Below are positions 30,813 to 40,483 of a stretch of DNA of 64,000 nt, piece by piece (within the stretch, counting starts at the first letter, position 1; every line of letters starts with the position of its first letter). The stretch comes from Candidatus Paraluminiphilus aquimaris (GTDB lineage: Bacteria; Pseudomonadota; Gammaproteobacteria; Pseudomonadales; Halieaceae): contig NZ_CP036501.1 of the NCBI RefSeq assembly GCF_026230195.1, positions 2,108,001 to 2,172,000 on the forward strand, read 5' to 3'. A program made the translations under genes and the position numbers. Below the pieces are notes generated by a model. The model made no database searches. It was not told the DNA's origin and saw nothing but the letters and a program-made list of their open reading frames with translations.

Positions 30813-33274
30813 AGCACCTGTAACGGAGGGGCGTACACGACGCGCCGACACGCATAGGTCCCCAAGCTCCCAATGATCACTGCACCTAGGACAACACCCA
30901 AGGGCCATAGCATCCATTGAACTTGGTAGTCCAACTCTAACATCTGAGTCTGTAGTACCCAGCCGGCCGACTCAGAGCCCATTATTGCCAAGACCCCAGC
31001 AAGCGCACCCATTGCCGCAAACTCGATTGCAACGGCACCCAATAACGTCATGCGCCCTGCCCCTAAAGCCCTCAGGATGGCACTCTCGTGAAGTCGTTCA
31101 TCAACACTTGAACTGACCCCCGCGATGAGCACAAGCGCACCTGCAACGAGAATAATAAGAAGTACAAGCTCAATTGCCTGACTGACCTGATCGATGATTG
31201 TTTTGATTTCCTCGATAGCAACATCAACCTCAATCAATGTAATCGTCGGCATAAACTCGAGCAGCTCAGACACGCGATACTTTTCATCAGGCTCCAAATA
31301 AAAACTGGTAAAGAGCGTCGTTGGAAATCTATCGAGCAGCTTTTCTGGGAAAATCACGAAAAAGTTCGGCTGCATGGACTCCCAATTCACCGAGCGTATG
31401 CTCGCAACAGTGACCCTAAACTCGTCCGCCGCAATTCTCAGTGTCAGTTCGTCTCCAACCTGTGCACCGATATCTGCGGCAAAGCCGTCCTCGAGGGAGA
31501 TCAGTGCCTCATCGACACCCACGTCCCACCACTCGCCACTAAGGATCTCATTACCTTCAGGCTTTGCATCGGTGGAGGTAAAGTTAGCTTCCCTTTGACG
31601 AGGGCCTGTTGCATCTGGCCCCCAGTCGGGCAGGACCTCACGGTTGACCTCCATGATACGGCCGCGCGCCGCGGGATAAAGATCGCCAACCTCAATGTCT
31701 CGATCAGCGAAAAACTGCAACAGTGGCGCCTCATCAATTGGTGCCACATTTAAAATAAAATGGTTTGGAGTGCCCTCGGGAATTTGGAGGCGCCATTGGT
31801 CTAACAGGCTCGTACGAACAGCCGTCAGCACCAATAACAACATAATTGCGATACCAAAAATGACGACCTGAAAGGCACTCGCTGTGCCACGACGCTGCAT
31901 GCCTGCGAGCGCAAGCCGCCACACACTACCGGCACTGCTTCCAATTTGGCGAGTCCCACTGAGCAGGCCCTTCGCCACAAAAAATCCCAAGCCAACAGTC
32001 AGTCCAATGGACCCGAGCAAAGCCCCTGTTAACTTGATGTCACTGCTATACCAAAGCATGAGTGCGCCCAGTGACAGGGTGCCGAGCAAAAGATCTGCAG
32101 CACGTGTTGAGTCAGCAATGGTGGTTTCCCGTCTGATAACACGAAGCGGCGATATAGCTCCCAAACGCGCCAGGGGTGGCCATGCGAAAAAGGCCACACA
32201 TACCATTGCAGTCACGGCCCCAGTTATAAAGGGCGTTACACCCACCCGCGTAATCTCACCGGGAATCTGATCCGCGAGAGCTGCAAACATCGCGTCCTGC
32301 GCCAACCAGCCAATACCACTGCCAATGGCAATGGCAAACAGTCCAAGCCACGTAAGGCTCAGCGCGTACAGCGTGCGGATGGTATTTTTTGTTGCGCCAA
32401 GACTCTTCATCACCGCCACCTGATCAGTGTGACGCTCGCCAAATCGGCGTGCGGCAACCAAGATGGCAGCGGCAGCCAACATGACGCCCAAGCTTCCGGC
32501 AAGAAGCAAAAAGCCGCGCGCCCGATCCAATGTGGCACCAATACCAGGCTGCGACTCGTCGACCGAGAGTAGACGCTGTCCTTGAACCAGCTGCGGCTCT
32601 ACCCAACTTCTATACTGCTCTAACGATGCCGCATCCCCTGCGAGTAATAGCCGGTAAGTCACTCGGCTACCCGGCTGAATAACCCCCGTCGCCGCGAGGT
32701 CATCAACATGCATAACAAGGCGAGGACCGTAGCCGAAAAACCCCGTCGTTGAGTCGGGCTCCTCAAGAAGCGTTCCCGCGACTTGCAGTGTGGCGTCGCC
32801 AACATACAGTGCGTCACCCACCGAAGTGCCGAGTTGCTGGATAAGACGGGGGGCAAGATAAACCTCACCGGGAGTGGGAAGGTCGGCGGTTAAAACACCG
32901 TCCCCTATCTCAACACGCAAAGCACCTCGAAGCGGATAACCACCTCCGACTGCTTTCACCGAGGCCAAAAACATCTCGTCGGTCTCGGAAATCACCATTG
33001 ACGAAAACGTAACCGTCTCACCTGTTAACAAAAACGTATTGCGCGCCTGATCATGCCACTCAGATGGCATCTCACGGGAACTCGAAACGACGAGATCTGC
33101 TGCAAGGAAACTTGCAGACTCTCTCTCAAGATTAAATTGCAGTCGATTTACAAAACCGCTTATCGCCACTACGAGGGATACAGCCAGCACTAGCGCACTC
33201 AACAGAACGCCTAACTCGCCCCCACGCCAGTCGCGAATGAGCAGTCTCAACGACGCACTAAGGGGTGACTTCAT
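30800..33274 (-). CDS. ybbP: ABC transporter permease, YbbP type (FtsX/MacB fold)
   Basis: Large permease with two FtsX modules. There is an N-terminal membrane segment (about 20-40) and a periplasmic domain (about 45-250). A bundle of membrane segments lies near 255-480, a second extracytoplasmic domain near 500-690, and three final segments (about 700-800). The intracellular motif VAVMKSLGATKNTIRTLYALS in the first module and SAILRALGAGRMTLLGAVAIEF in the second are characteristic. At 824 residues it is near E. coli YbbP (804). It overlaps ybbA by 4 bases. The transported substrate is unknown; a link to lipids or the envelope is suggested only by tesA. Confidence 0.9.
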   Translation of the reverse strand: MKSPLSASLRLLIRDWRGGELGVLLSALVLAVSLVVAISGFVNRLQFNLERESASFLAADLVVSSSREMPSEWHDQARNTFLLTGETVTFSSMVISETDEMFLASVKAVGGGYPLRGALRVEIGDGVLTADLPTPGEVYLAPRLIQQLGTSVGDALYVGDATLQVAGTLLEEPDSTTGFFGYGPRLVMHVDDLAATGVIQPGSRVTYRLLLAGDAASLEQYRSWVEPQLVQGQRLLSVDESQPGIGATLDRARGFLLLAGSLGVMLAAAAILVAARRFGERHTDQVAVMKSLGATKNTIRTLYALSLTWLGLFAIAIGSGIGWLAQDAMFAALADQIPGEITRVGVTPFITGAVTAMVCVAFFAWPPLARLGAISPLRVIRRETTIADSTRAADLLLGTLSLGALMLWYSSDIKLTGALLGSIGLTVGLGFFVAKGLLSGTRQIGSSAGSVWRLALAGMQRRGTASAFQVVIFGIAIMLLLVLTAVRTSLLDQWRLQIPEGTPNHFILNVAPIDEAPLLQFFADRDIEVGDLYPAARGRIMEVNREVLPDWGPDATGPRQREANFTSTDAKPEGNEILSGEWWDVGVDEALISLEDGFAADIGAQVGDELTLRIAADEFRVTVASIRSVNWESMQPNFFVIFPEKLLDRFPTTLFTSFYLEPDEKYRVSELLEFMPTITLIEVDVAIEEIKTIIDQVSQAIELVLLIILVAGALVLIAGVSSSVDERLHESAILRALGAGRMTLLGAVAIEFAAMGALAGVLAIMGSESAGWVLQTQMLELDYQVQWMLWPLGVVLGAVIIGSLGTYACRRVVYAPPLQVLREL

Positions 33275-33936
33275 ACCGCTTCACTTAATTGGCCGGCCGC
33301 CATGACAAATTTTCGTTGGCAGCGGTCTGCTAAGGCATTGTCATGCGTCACGAGCACCAGCGTCGTGCCCTCCTCCTCGTTCAACCCAAACAGCAACTCT
33401 ATGATCGTAGCGCCGGTCGCGGTATCCAGGTTTCCTGTGGGCTCATCAGCAAACAATATCAACGGCTTAGCCGCAAATGCTCGTGCGATCGCTACACGCT
33501 GCTGCTCGCCGCCAGACAGTGTTCGAGGGTAATGCTGCAGGCGCTCACCCAGTCCAACTCGTGCAAGGTAATCCTCTGCCAAAGGCTTAGCATCATCGCG
33601 GCCAGCCAGCTCGAGCGGCAACATGACGTTTTCAAGTGCAGTCAATGCAGGCAGCAGCTGAAAGCTTTGAAAAACAAACCCCACTTTCTGGCTGCGTAAC
33701 ACCGCGCGCTCGTCTTCATCCAACAGCACGATATCGGTGCCATCGAGGTGAACCTCACCGTCCGTTGGACTGTCTAATCCGGCCAGCAGTCCAAGCAGCG
33801 TTGATTTGCCTGATCCTGACGTACCCACGATGGCCGCGGTCTCGCCACGCTTGATTTCCAAATCGATCCCTCTCAGGATCTGTAAATCCGCCTCGGCGGT
33901 TTTTACGGACTTATTCAATTGGGATGTTTTGATCAT
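33271..33936 (-). CDS. ybbA: ABC transporter ATP-binding protein, YbbA type
   Basis: ATPase of the MacB/LolD class. Walker A is GTSGSGKSTLL, the Q loop VFQSFQLLPALTALENVMLPLEL is a strong marker of this class, the signature is LSGGEQQRVAIARAF, Walker B is LFADEPTGNLD, and the switch histidine is in VTHD. The 221 residues match. It pairs with YbbP. Its ATG overlaps, in the shared CATG, the ATG of the divergent tesA, the same pairing as in E. coli. Confidence 0.94.
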   Translation of the reverse strand: MIKTSQLNKSVKTAEADLQILRGIDLEIKRGETAAIVGTSGSGKSTLLGLLAGLDSPTDGEVHLDGTDIVLLDEDERAVLRSQKVGFVFQSFQLLPALTALENVMLPLELAGRDDAKPLAEDYLARVGLGERLQHYPRTLSGGEQQRVAIARAFAAKPLILFADEPTGNLDTATGATIIELLFGLNEEEGTTLVLVTHDNALADRCQRKFVMAAGQLSEAV

Positions 33937-34675
33937 GCGTCATTACCTCTGGCATCACTTACGACGTTACGTTGGCGTCGGATTGACGACTGTTTCTACC
34001 TTCCTGTTGCCCACACTAACGACCGTCGGAGTAACTTCTGCGTCGCAAACCCTGCTTAAAGCAACGATACTGGGCCCTCTCCTCGTTCTTGCTTCCCTTG
34101 CCCAAGCAGACTCACCCACCAAAGTCCTCGTGGTCGGAGACAGTCTGAGTGCCGCTTATGGCTTAAATATGGATCAAGGTTGGGTCAATCTCTTGGAGCA
34201 ACGCCTCCAAGCAGAGATCCAAGGTACCACCGTTATCAATGCAAGCATATCGGGAGAGACAACCCGAGGGGGCGCGTATCGGCTCCCCGCCTTGCTCGAC
34301 GACTACAAACCGGCACTGGTTATCATAGAGCTTGGCGGCAACGATGGGTTGCGCGCAATGCCGATAAAGCAAATGCGGGAGAATCTTGCTGCGATGACTG
34401 AAGCCTCACTCGCTGTTGGCGCACAAGTACTCCTACTCGCCGCCGAGGCACCACCCAATTTGGGTCGTCGCTACACAGAGCTTTTCAGGGGTATTTACAC
34501 GTCACTCGCAGACTATGAGGGTGTTGAGACACTACCTTTTATCGTCGAGTCGGTTTTTTTAAACCCCAGCTTGATGCAAAGCGACGGCATCCATCCAAAT
34601 GCGACCGCACAGCCGCTGCTCGTTGAGGTTGTTTGGCCAACACTAGTTACTATGCTCAAGGAATCATCGCAATGA
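33935..34675 (+). CDS. tesA: Periplasmic acyl-CoA thioesterase I / lysophospholipase (GDSL)
   Basis: SGNH hydrolase acting on acyl-CoA, acyl esters and lysophospholipids. Block I VVGDSLSAAYGLNMDQGWV carries the nucleophile serine, block III IELGGNDGLR follows, and block V SDGIHPNATAQ carries the Asp and His. The start fits the ATG in the CATG shared with ybbA. It gives 247 residues with an unusually long, two-part hydrophobic N terminus (about 58 residues) before the ADSPTKV junction, where the mature enzyme should begin. No better internal ATG or GTG is seen. It overlaps the channel gene by 4 bases. Confidence 0.9.
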   Translation: MRHYLWHHLRRYVGVGLTTVSTFLLPTLTTVGVTSASQTLLKATILGPLLVLASLAQADSPTKVLVVGDSLSAAYGLNMDQGWVNLLEQRLQAEIQGTTVINASISGETTRGGAYRLPALLDDYKPALVIIELGGNDGLRAMPIKQMRENLAAMTEASLAVGAQVLLLAAEAPPNLGRRYTELFRGIYTSLADYEGVETLPFIVESVFLNPSLMQSDGIHPNATAQPLLVEVVWPTLVTMLKESSQ

Positions 34676-35535
34676 GCCACGCTCGGCCGATACGAGATCG
34701 CATAGAAACTATCATTTTCGGCACGGAGACCCGCGCCGGGAATATCTTCGATCTCACACTGCTCATTATGATTTTGGCGAGCGTTTTCATCGTAATGTTA
34801 GATTCAATCGAAGCGTACCATTTAGCCTATGGTCATATCTTCCGATGGGTCGAACTGGGCTTCACCATCGCCTTCGCAGTCGAATACCTTACGCGCCTTT
34901 GGTGTCTGCGAAGGCCTGCGGTTTACGCCATCAGTTTTTGGGGGGTGGTCGACCTACTCGCCATTCTCCCAACCTTCCTCACGTTATTTGTGCCCGAGGC
35001 GTCCTCGCTTATTGTGATCCGTGTTTTGCGCGTCCTCCGTGTATTTCGGATTTTGCATCTGTTTGAGCTTCACGAGGAGTACATCGAGATCATCGGACTC
35101 ATGCGAGCCACCGCGAGATCGATAATGGTGTTCTTTTCGATCGTCATGGTCACCGTTGTCGTTTTCGGTTGTTTACTCTACGTGATCGATGGTCCAGAAC
35201 ACGGGTTCGTCAGTATCCCAATGAGTATTTACTGGGCGGTTGTGACCATAACAACCGTCGGATATGGCGATGTGGTTCCCGGAACACCGATGGGGCGTTT
35301 CGTCGCATCAATTGGTATTTTGATCGGTTATTCAATTTTGGCTGTGCCGACGGCTATCGTAACCAGTAAACTGTGGGAAAGATTGGGAGCTCGCCGTGCC
35401 GCACAAACGCTGTCATGGAATTGTCCCGTGTGTGCAGGCGTTGACCATGCCTTGGATGCGCAACACTGTAAGCACTGCGGTGCTGACCTAGAGGTCCCTG
35501 ACGAGCTGAGAGAGCAGAAGCCACAACTCCCGTGA
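34672..35535 (+). CDS. Voltage-gated potassium channel with C-terminal zinc ribbon
   Basis: Six-segment Kv-type channel. The S4-like helix has regularly spaced arginines in [15 protein letters not shown] (about 116-130). The pore loop has the K+ filter TTVGYGDV (about 194-201), followed by the last pore helix to about 232. The cytoplasmic tail ends in NCPVC-x11-CKHCG (Cys251, 254, 266, 269), a zinc-ribbon knuckle. I chose the ATG overlapping the tesA stop (ATGA). Starts further upstream lie within tesA. It is 287 residues and overlaps ygiQ by 4 bases. The physiological signal is unknown. Confidence 0.88.
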   Translation: MSHARPIRDRIETIIFGTETRAGNIFDLTLLIMILASVFIVMLDSIEAYHLAYGHIFRWVELGFTIAFAVEYLTRLWCLRRPAVYAISFWGVVDLLAILPTFLTLFVPEASSLIVIRVLRVLRVFRILHLFELHEEYIEIIGLMRATARSIMVFFSIVMVTVVVFGCLLYVIDGPEHGFVSIPMSIYWAVVTITTVGYGDVVPGTPMGRFVASIGILIGYSILAVPTAIVTSKLWERLGARRAAQTLSWNCPVCAGVDHALDAQHCKHCGADLEVPDELREQKPQLP

Positions 35536-37643
35536 ACGAAAAACCGATAGACATTTTCTCGCACCGCAAGTACTGGGCTGAGTGCTTTGGTCCCGCGCCG
35601 TGGCTTCCAATGTCCCGCGCAGAGATGGACCAGCTTGGCTGGGATAGCTGTGACATTATCATCGTCACAGGAGATGCCTATGTCGATCATCCGAGCTTTG
35701 GTATGGCCGTTATCGGCCGTGTCCTCGAAGGCCAGGGCTTCCGCGTGGGCATCATCTCTCAGCCGGACTGGCGAAGTGCAGATGCCTTTAGAGCGCTAGG
35801 AAAACCCAATCTCTTCTTTGGCATCGCGGCCGGCAATATGGACTCGATGATCAATCACTACACCGCAGATAAGAAGCGGCGTAACGATGATGCCTACACC
35901 GCCGGAGATCTTGCTGGCAAGCGACCCGACCGAGCGGTGACGGTGTACAGTCAACGTGCCCGCGAGGCTTACAAAGACGTCCCAGTTGTTATCGGTGGAA
36001 TCGAAGCTAGCTTAAGACGCATGGCCCACTACGACTACTGGAGCGATAAAGTACGACGCTCCGTCCTCGTCGACAGTAAGGCGGACATTCTGCTCTACGG
36101 TAATGCAGAGCGCGCCATTGTAGATCTAGCACATGGCCTCGCAGATGGAAAATCCATCGAGGAACTCCGCTATCTTCGCGGCACCGCTTATGTCACCAAC
36201 GCGCCTGAACCGGGTTATCGCCTCATTGATTCAAGCTCAGTGGATCAACCGGGAAAAGTCGAGCCACTGCTCAATCCCTATGAGGGCATGGAGCCAGAGG
36301 TCTGTGAGACTGAAGCCTCGAAGTCAGATGCAGACGCTTCCGACGCATCGGCGGTACAGATTGTCTCGCTACTAGCCAGCAGCGCGCCGTCGCGTGATGT
36401 CATTCGATTGCCGAGTTTCGAGGCGGTGAAAGACGACCCCGTCCTGTATGCGCACGCGGCACGGGTGATGCATAAAGAGACCAACCCTCACAATGCACTG
36501 GCGCTTATCCAAGCACACGGCGATCGCGAAGTCTGGTTCAATCCCCCGCCCATCCCGCTGAGCACGCCGGAATTAGATTGGGTGTTTGAGCAGCCCTACC
36601 GGCGGCGACCCCATCCCATTTATGGGAAGGCAAAAATCCCCGCGCTGGAAATGATCCAGCATTCGGTCAATATCATGCGAGGGTGCTTTGGCGGCTGCAC
36701 CTTTTGTTCGATCACGGAGCACGAGGGGCGCATTATCCAAAATCGTTCCGAAGACTCGATTGTGCGCGAGATTGAAAAGATTCGCGATACAAGCCCAAGC
36801 TTCACGGGTGTTATATCGGATCTTGGCGGACCCACGGCCAACATGTGGAGATTGGCGTGTAAGAGCGAGGAAATTGAAGCAAAGTGCCGCAAGCTTAGCT
36901 GCGTTTTCCCAGGTATCTGTAAGAACCTAAATACAGACCAAACACCGCTGGTACATCTGTATCGCAGAGCACGGGCAATTCCAGGCGTGAAAAAAGTGCT
37001 TATCGCATCAGGGCTGCGCTACGACATCGCGGTGGAAACACCCGAATACGTCAAAGAACTCGTGACTCATCACGTGGGAGGCTATTTAAAGATTGCGCCC
37101 GAGCACACAGAGGATGGCCCGCTCGATCAAATGATGAAGCCGGGAATAGGCACTTATGATCGATTCAAAAACCTGTTCGATAAGTACTCCAAGGCGGCGG
37201 GAAAAAAACAGTACTTGATCCCCTATTTCATTGCTGCACACCCAGGCACTACCGACAACGACATGGTGAACCTTGCACTGTGGCTTAAGCGCAACAAGTT
37301 CCGCGCAGATCAGGTACAAACTTTTTATCCTTCACCCATGGCGCTGGCAACCGCCATGTATCACAGTGAAAAAAACCCTCTCAAAAAAGTAGACCGAGAC
37401 AGCAAATACGTCCCAGCCGTCAGGAGTATCAAGCAACGACGCCTTCACAAGGCATTTTTGCGCTACCACGACTCGGACAATTGGCCCGCACTGCGTGACG
37501 CACTTAAGAAGATTGGTCGGCGTGATCTGATAGGTAACGGCCCCATGCACCTTGTACCGTCTAGACAACCTCCAAAGCGGCATCGAGTCGTCAAGACGAG
37601 AGGCACCACCCCCTTTAGGACAAAGCACACCAAGCAGTTCTAA
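35532..37643 (+). CDS. ygiQ: YgiQ family radical SAM protein
   Basis: Radical SAM protein of unknown substrate. The N-terminal domain (about 1-280) holds the conserved [21 protein letters not shown] and [19 protein letters not shown]. The cluster-binding CX3CX2C is in [19 protein letters not shown] near residue 385. The [23 protein letters not shown] segment is in the second half. At 703 residues it is close to E. coli YgiQ. It begins with GTG, four bases inside the channel gene. The C terminus is basic. Confidence 0.94.
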   Translation: MNEKPIDIFSHRKYWAECFGPAPWLPMSRAEMDQLGWDSCDIIIVTGDAYVDHPSFGMAVIGRVLEGQGFRVGIISQPDWRSADAFRALGKPNLFFGIAAGNMDSMINHYTADKKRRNDDAYTAGDLAGKRPDRAVTVYSQRAREAYKDVPVVIGGIEASLRRMAHYDYWSDKVRRSVLVDSKADILLYGNAERAIVDLAHGLADGKSIEELRYLRGTAYVTNAPEPGYRLIDSSSVDQPGKVEPLLNPYEGMEPEVCETEASKSDADASDASAVQIVSLLASSAPSRDVIRLPSFEAVKDDPVLYAHAARVMHKETNPHNALALIQAHGDREVWFNPPPIPLSTPELDWVFEQPYRRRPHPIYGKAKIPALEMIQHSVNIMRGCFGGCTFCSITEHEGRIIQNRSEDSIVREIEKIRDTSPSFTGVISDLGGPTANMWRLACKSEEIEAKCRKLSCVFPGICKNLNTDQTPLVHLYRRARAIPGVKKVLIASGLRYDIAVETPEYVKELVTHHVGGYLKIAPEHTEDGPLDQMMKPGIGTYDRFKNLFDKYSKAAGKKQYLIPYFIAAHPGTTDNDMVNLALWLKRNKFRADQVQTFYPSPMALATAMYHSEKNPLKKVDRDSKYVPAVRSIKQRRLHKAFLRYHDSDNWPALRDALKKIGRRDLIGNGPMHLVPSRQPPKRHRVVKTRGTTPFRTKHTKQF

Positions 37644-37890
37644 TAACAGACATGTTGGCGGACCCGAACACTGCGAGCCACCCTCGCCCGGGTTCCAAAA
37701 GGCATCTGCAAGCTAAAGGGCCAGTCACCCCGTCTGAGTCGCTATCCGTAACTGATATCCGATCATTTTCGGTCAAGTTGGCAGTATAGAGGGCTGTTTT
37801 GGGACATCTCTGAAAAATACTGCTAACGTAGGCGGCATTGAATAAAACAAATAATCTAACAAGCCATCAAATACAAAAAGAGGTACCCCA

Positions 37891-40449
37891 ATGCGGTTTT
37901 TATCAAAATCCCTGAGCGTAGCTGTGGCGGCGGCGATAAGTATTCCAGCGTTTGCGCAACAGCCCATGGAAGAAGTTGTCGTTACAGCGACAAAACGCGC
38001 CGAATCCATTCAAGACGTTCCGTTATCGGTCAGTGTCGTGAGCGGTGAAGTCATCGAGCGCGCAGAAGTGCGGGATCTCATTGACCTGCAATCTGTTGTT
38101 CCCTCGTTGAGAGTGCCTCAGTTCCAAAACTCGATCCAAACTAATTTTGTGATCCGTGGCTTTGGTAACGGAGCGAACAACCCGGGAATCGAACCCTCCG
38201 TTGCTGTTTTCGTTGACGGCGTATACTTCTCTCGATCGCAGGCACGTATTTCGGACCTCCCAAACATCCAACAAATCGAAGTGCTCAAGGGGCCTCAGAG
38301 CACCCTTTACGGTAAAAACGCCTCCGCAGGCGTGATTTCGGTAACGACCAAGGCACCTGAGTTCGAAAGTAATGGATCAGTGGAAGTTGGTTTCGGAAAC
38401 TACAATCAGAAATCACTTCGTGCGTTCTACACGGGCCCACTTTCTGACTCGGTAGCGTTTAGCTTAAGTGGAAGCTCGCTGGAGCGGGATGGATACTTCG
38501 ATAACGTGCCCACCAACACCACCTTCAACGACCGCGACCGCTGGAGCACTCGCGCTGACTTCCTCGCGGAACTCAGCGAAACCAGCGAACTGCGTGTCAT
38601 CTTTGACTACGATGAGATTGATGAGGTTTGCTGTGGTACCGCCAACCTAGTGAATGGCCCAGCAGGCGGCGCACTCTCCGCGCTGTCCGTGGTCCCCGGT
38701 GAGGCGTATGTGCCAGAAGATGCCTTTAATTTTAGGCACTACGGTAACTTCGACACGATCAACCGTGGTGAGAACAAAGGGATTACCGTCGACTACAAAA
38801 CGTCATTTGGTGATGTTGATGTTCGCTCAATTACCGCTTACCGGGATTCTTACTTTAACCAGCCCGCTGGCGATGTCGACTTCACAGCTGCTGATGCCAT
38901 TGGCAATAGCACGGGCGAAACCGAAATCAAGACCTTTACTCAGGAAATACGGGTAAGTGGACAGTCCGGTAACGTGGACTGGCTTCTTGGTGGCTTTTAT
39001 TTTGATGAGTCTATCGATTTCGAAAACAGCATTGAATTCGGTGCCCAATGGCGGAACTACATCAACCTACTTGTAGGTGGAGGCGACATCGTCGCTGGAG
39101 ACGCCGCGACAAGTGGATTCGAAGCGCTACTTGGCTATGCGCCGGGCACGTTCTTTGCCGATGGTGACGGCGTCATCGAGACAGCGACACAGGACAACGA
39201 ATCATATTCTGTTTTTGGTCAAATGACCTTCCCATTGTCGGACAAGACTGATTTTACGGTCGGCCTAAACTACTTAAATGACGACAAAAACATCACCCTA
39301 ACCCAAGAAAATAATGACGTATTTTCCAAGCTCGATATTCGTGGGGCAGACGGCGTCACTGCGCTTACGAACCTCGCCTACACCGGTGGATTTGCGGCGG
39401 CCGGCATTCCCGCCATCACGGCGATCCCACCCGAGGCAGTCCCTGGCTACATACAGACGGTAGCAGCAACTGTTGGCGCAATAGCACCCACGGATGCCAA
39501 CCCCTTTGTGGGTCTTGAGGCGCTGCAGTTCCTACCGCAGCTATTGGGGGTCCCCAACCCTTCAGAGCCGGGCACTTCAACGGACAGCAAGACCACGTAC
39601 ACGGCGAGCCTGTCGCATGCATACAGCGATGATCTGAATGTTTACCTAACATACGGTACGGGTTTCAAAGGTACTTCCTGGAACCTTTCTCGTGACTCAC
39701 GTCCAACGATGGGTGAGCGAGACAGTCTTGCGGCATCGGGTTTCGGATTGCCAAACAACTTGACGTTGGGTACGCGACTTGCAGGACCGGAGGAAGCAAC
39801 AACTCTGGAACTAGGCGTCAAGTACTCGGCTGACTGGGGCACCCTCAACGCCGCTATTTTTGAGCAAAGCATCGAAGGTTTCCAATCGAATGCTTTCCTT
39901 GGTACCGGCTTTGTTCTAACCAATGCGGGTAAGCAGTCAACAAAAGGAATCGAAGTCGATTTGATGGTTCAAGCGACAGAAGCTTTGACACTTGCTGTGT
40001 CGGGCACGTTCCTAGACCCCATCTATGACGACTTTACCGGTGCACAGCTCAACGGTCAGCCGGCTGACTTCACTGGACTCACGCCCGCCGGCATTCACAA
40101 GCGAAGCATCAGTGCGGTTGCGACCTACAACTTTGTTGTTGCGGGTATGAATGGTTTCTTGCAGGCCGACTACCAATACGACAGTGCAGTTGATATCAAC
40201 GGTGGTGGCGATCTCGCATTGAACAACCTAGCACTTGAAGAGCGTGGCTTCCGTCAACGTGAAGTAAGCATGGTCAATGCAAGCTTTGGACTGACGCGGG
40301 GCAACTGGAATCTGCGTGTATGGGGCCGCAACCTGACCGATGACCAATGGCTCATTACATGGTTCCCAGCGGTTGCTCAGACAGGCAGTCTGACAGGCTA
40401 TCCTAACCAGCCACGGACCTACGGCGCGTCTCTCAGATACAAATTCTAA
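37891..40449 (+). CDS. TonB-dependent outer-membrane receptor
   Basis: Signal peptide MRFLSKSLSVAVAAAISIPAFA, then a TonB box (EEVVVTA), a plug domain (about 35-160: PLSVSVVSGEVIERA, FVIRGFGNG, IEVLKGPQSTLYGKNASAG) and a 22-strand-type barrel. The barrel ends in ...TYGASLRYKF with the terminal aromatic residue. The 852 residues are typical of the large marine receptors. No transporter, enzyme or regulator for a specific substrate adjoins it, so the ligand is unknown. The 247-base upstream gap holds no gene I can support. An AGAGG site precedes the ATG. A strong terminator follows inside oxyR. Confidence 0.93.
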   Translation: MRFLSKSLSVAVAAAISIPAFAQQPMEEVVVTATKRAESIQDVPLSVSVVSGEVIERAEVRDLIDLQSVVPSLRVPQFQNSIQTNFVIRGFGNGANNPGIEPSVAVFVDGVYFSRSQARISDLPNIQQIEVLKGPQSTLYGKNASAGVISVTTKAPEFESNGSVEVGFGNYNQKSLRAFYTGPLSDSVAFSLSGSSLERDGYFDNVPTNTTFNDRDRWSTRADFLAELSETSELRVIFDYDEIDEVCCGTANLVNGPAGGALSALSVVPGEAYVPEDAFNFRHYGNFDTINRGENKGITVDYKTSFGDVDVRSITAYRDSYFNQPAGDVDFTAADAIGNSTGETEIKTFTQEIRVSGQSGNVDWLLGGFYFDESIDFENSIEFGAQWRNYINLLVGGGDIVAGDAATSGFEALLGYAPGTFFADGDGVIETATQDNESYSVFGQMTFPLSDKTDFTVGLNYLNDDKNITLTQENNDVFSKLDIRGADGVTALTNLAYTGGFAAAGIPAITAIPPEAVPGYIQTVAATVGAIAPTDANPFVGLEALQFLPQLLGVPNPSEPGTSTDSKTTYTASLSHAYSDDLNVYLTYGTGFKGTSWNLSRDSRPTMGERDSLAASGFGLPNNLTLGTRLAGPEEATTLELGVKYSADWGTLNAAIFEQSIEGFQSNAFLGTGFVLTNAGKQSTKGIEVDLMVQATEALTLAVSGTFLDPIYDDFTGAQLNGQPADFTGLTPAGIHKRSISAVATYNFVVAGMNGFLQADYQYDSAVDINGGGDLALNNLALEERGFRQREVSMVNASFGLTRGNWNLRVWGRNLTDDQWLITWFPAVAQTGSLTGYPNQPRTYGASLRYKF

Positions 40450-40458
40450 GTCCCGAGC

Positions 40459-40483
40459 AGTGCCTAGTCGTTATCTAGGCACT
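40459..40483. terminator. Hairpin over the oxyR stop codon
   Basis: Perfect 9-bp stem AGTGCCTAG/CTAGGCACT with a 7-base loop, starting 10 bases after the TonB-receptor stop and containing the oxyR TAG. No T run follows on either strand. It may protect or help terminate both convergent transcripts. Confidence 0.45.
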
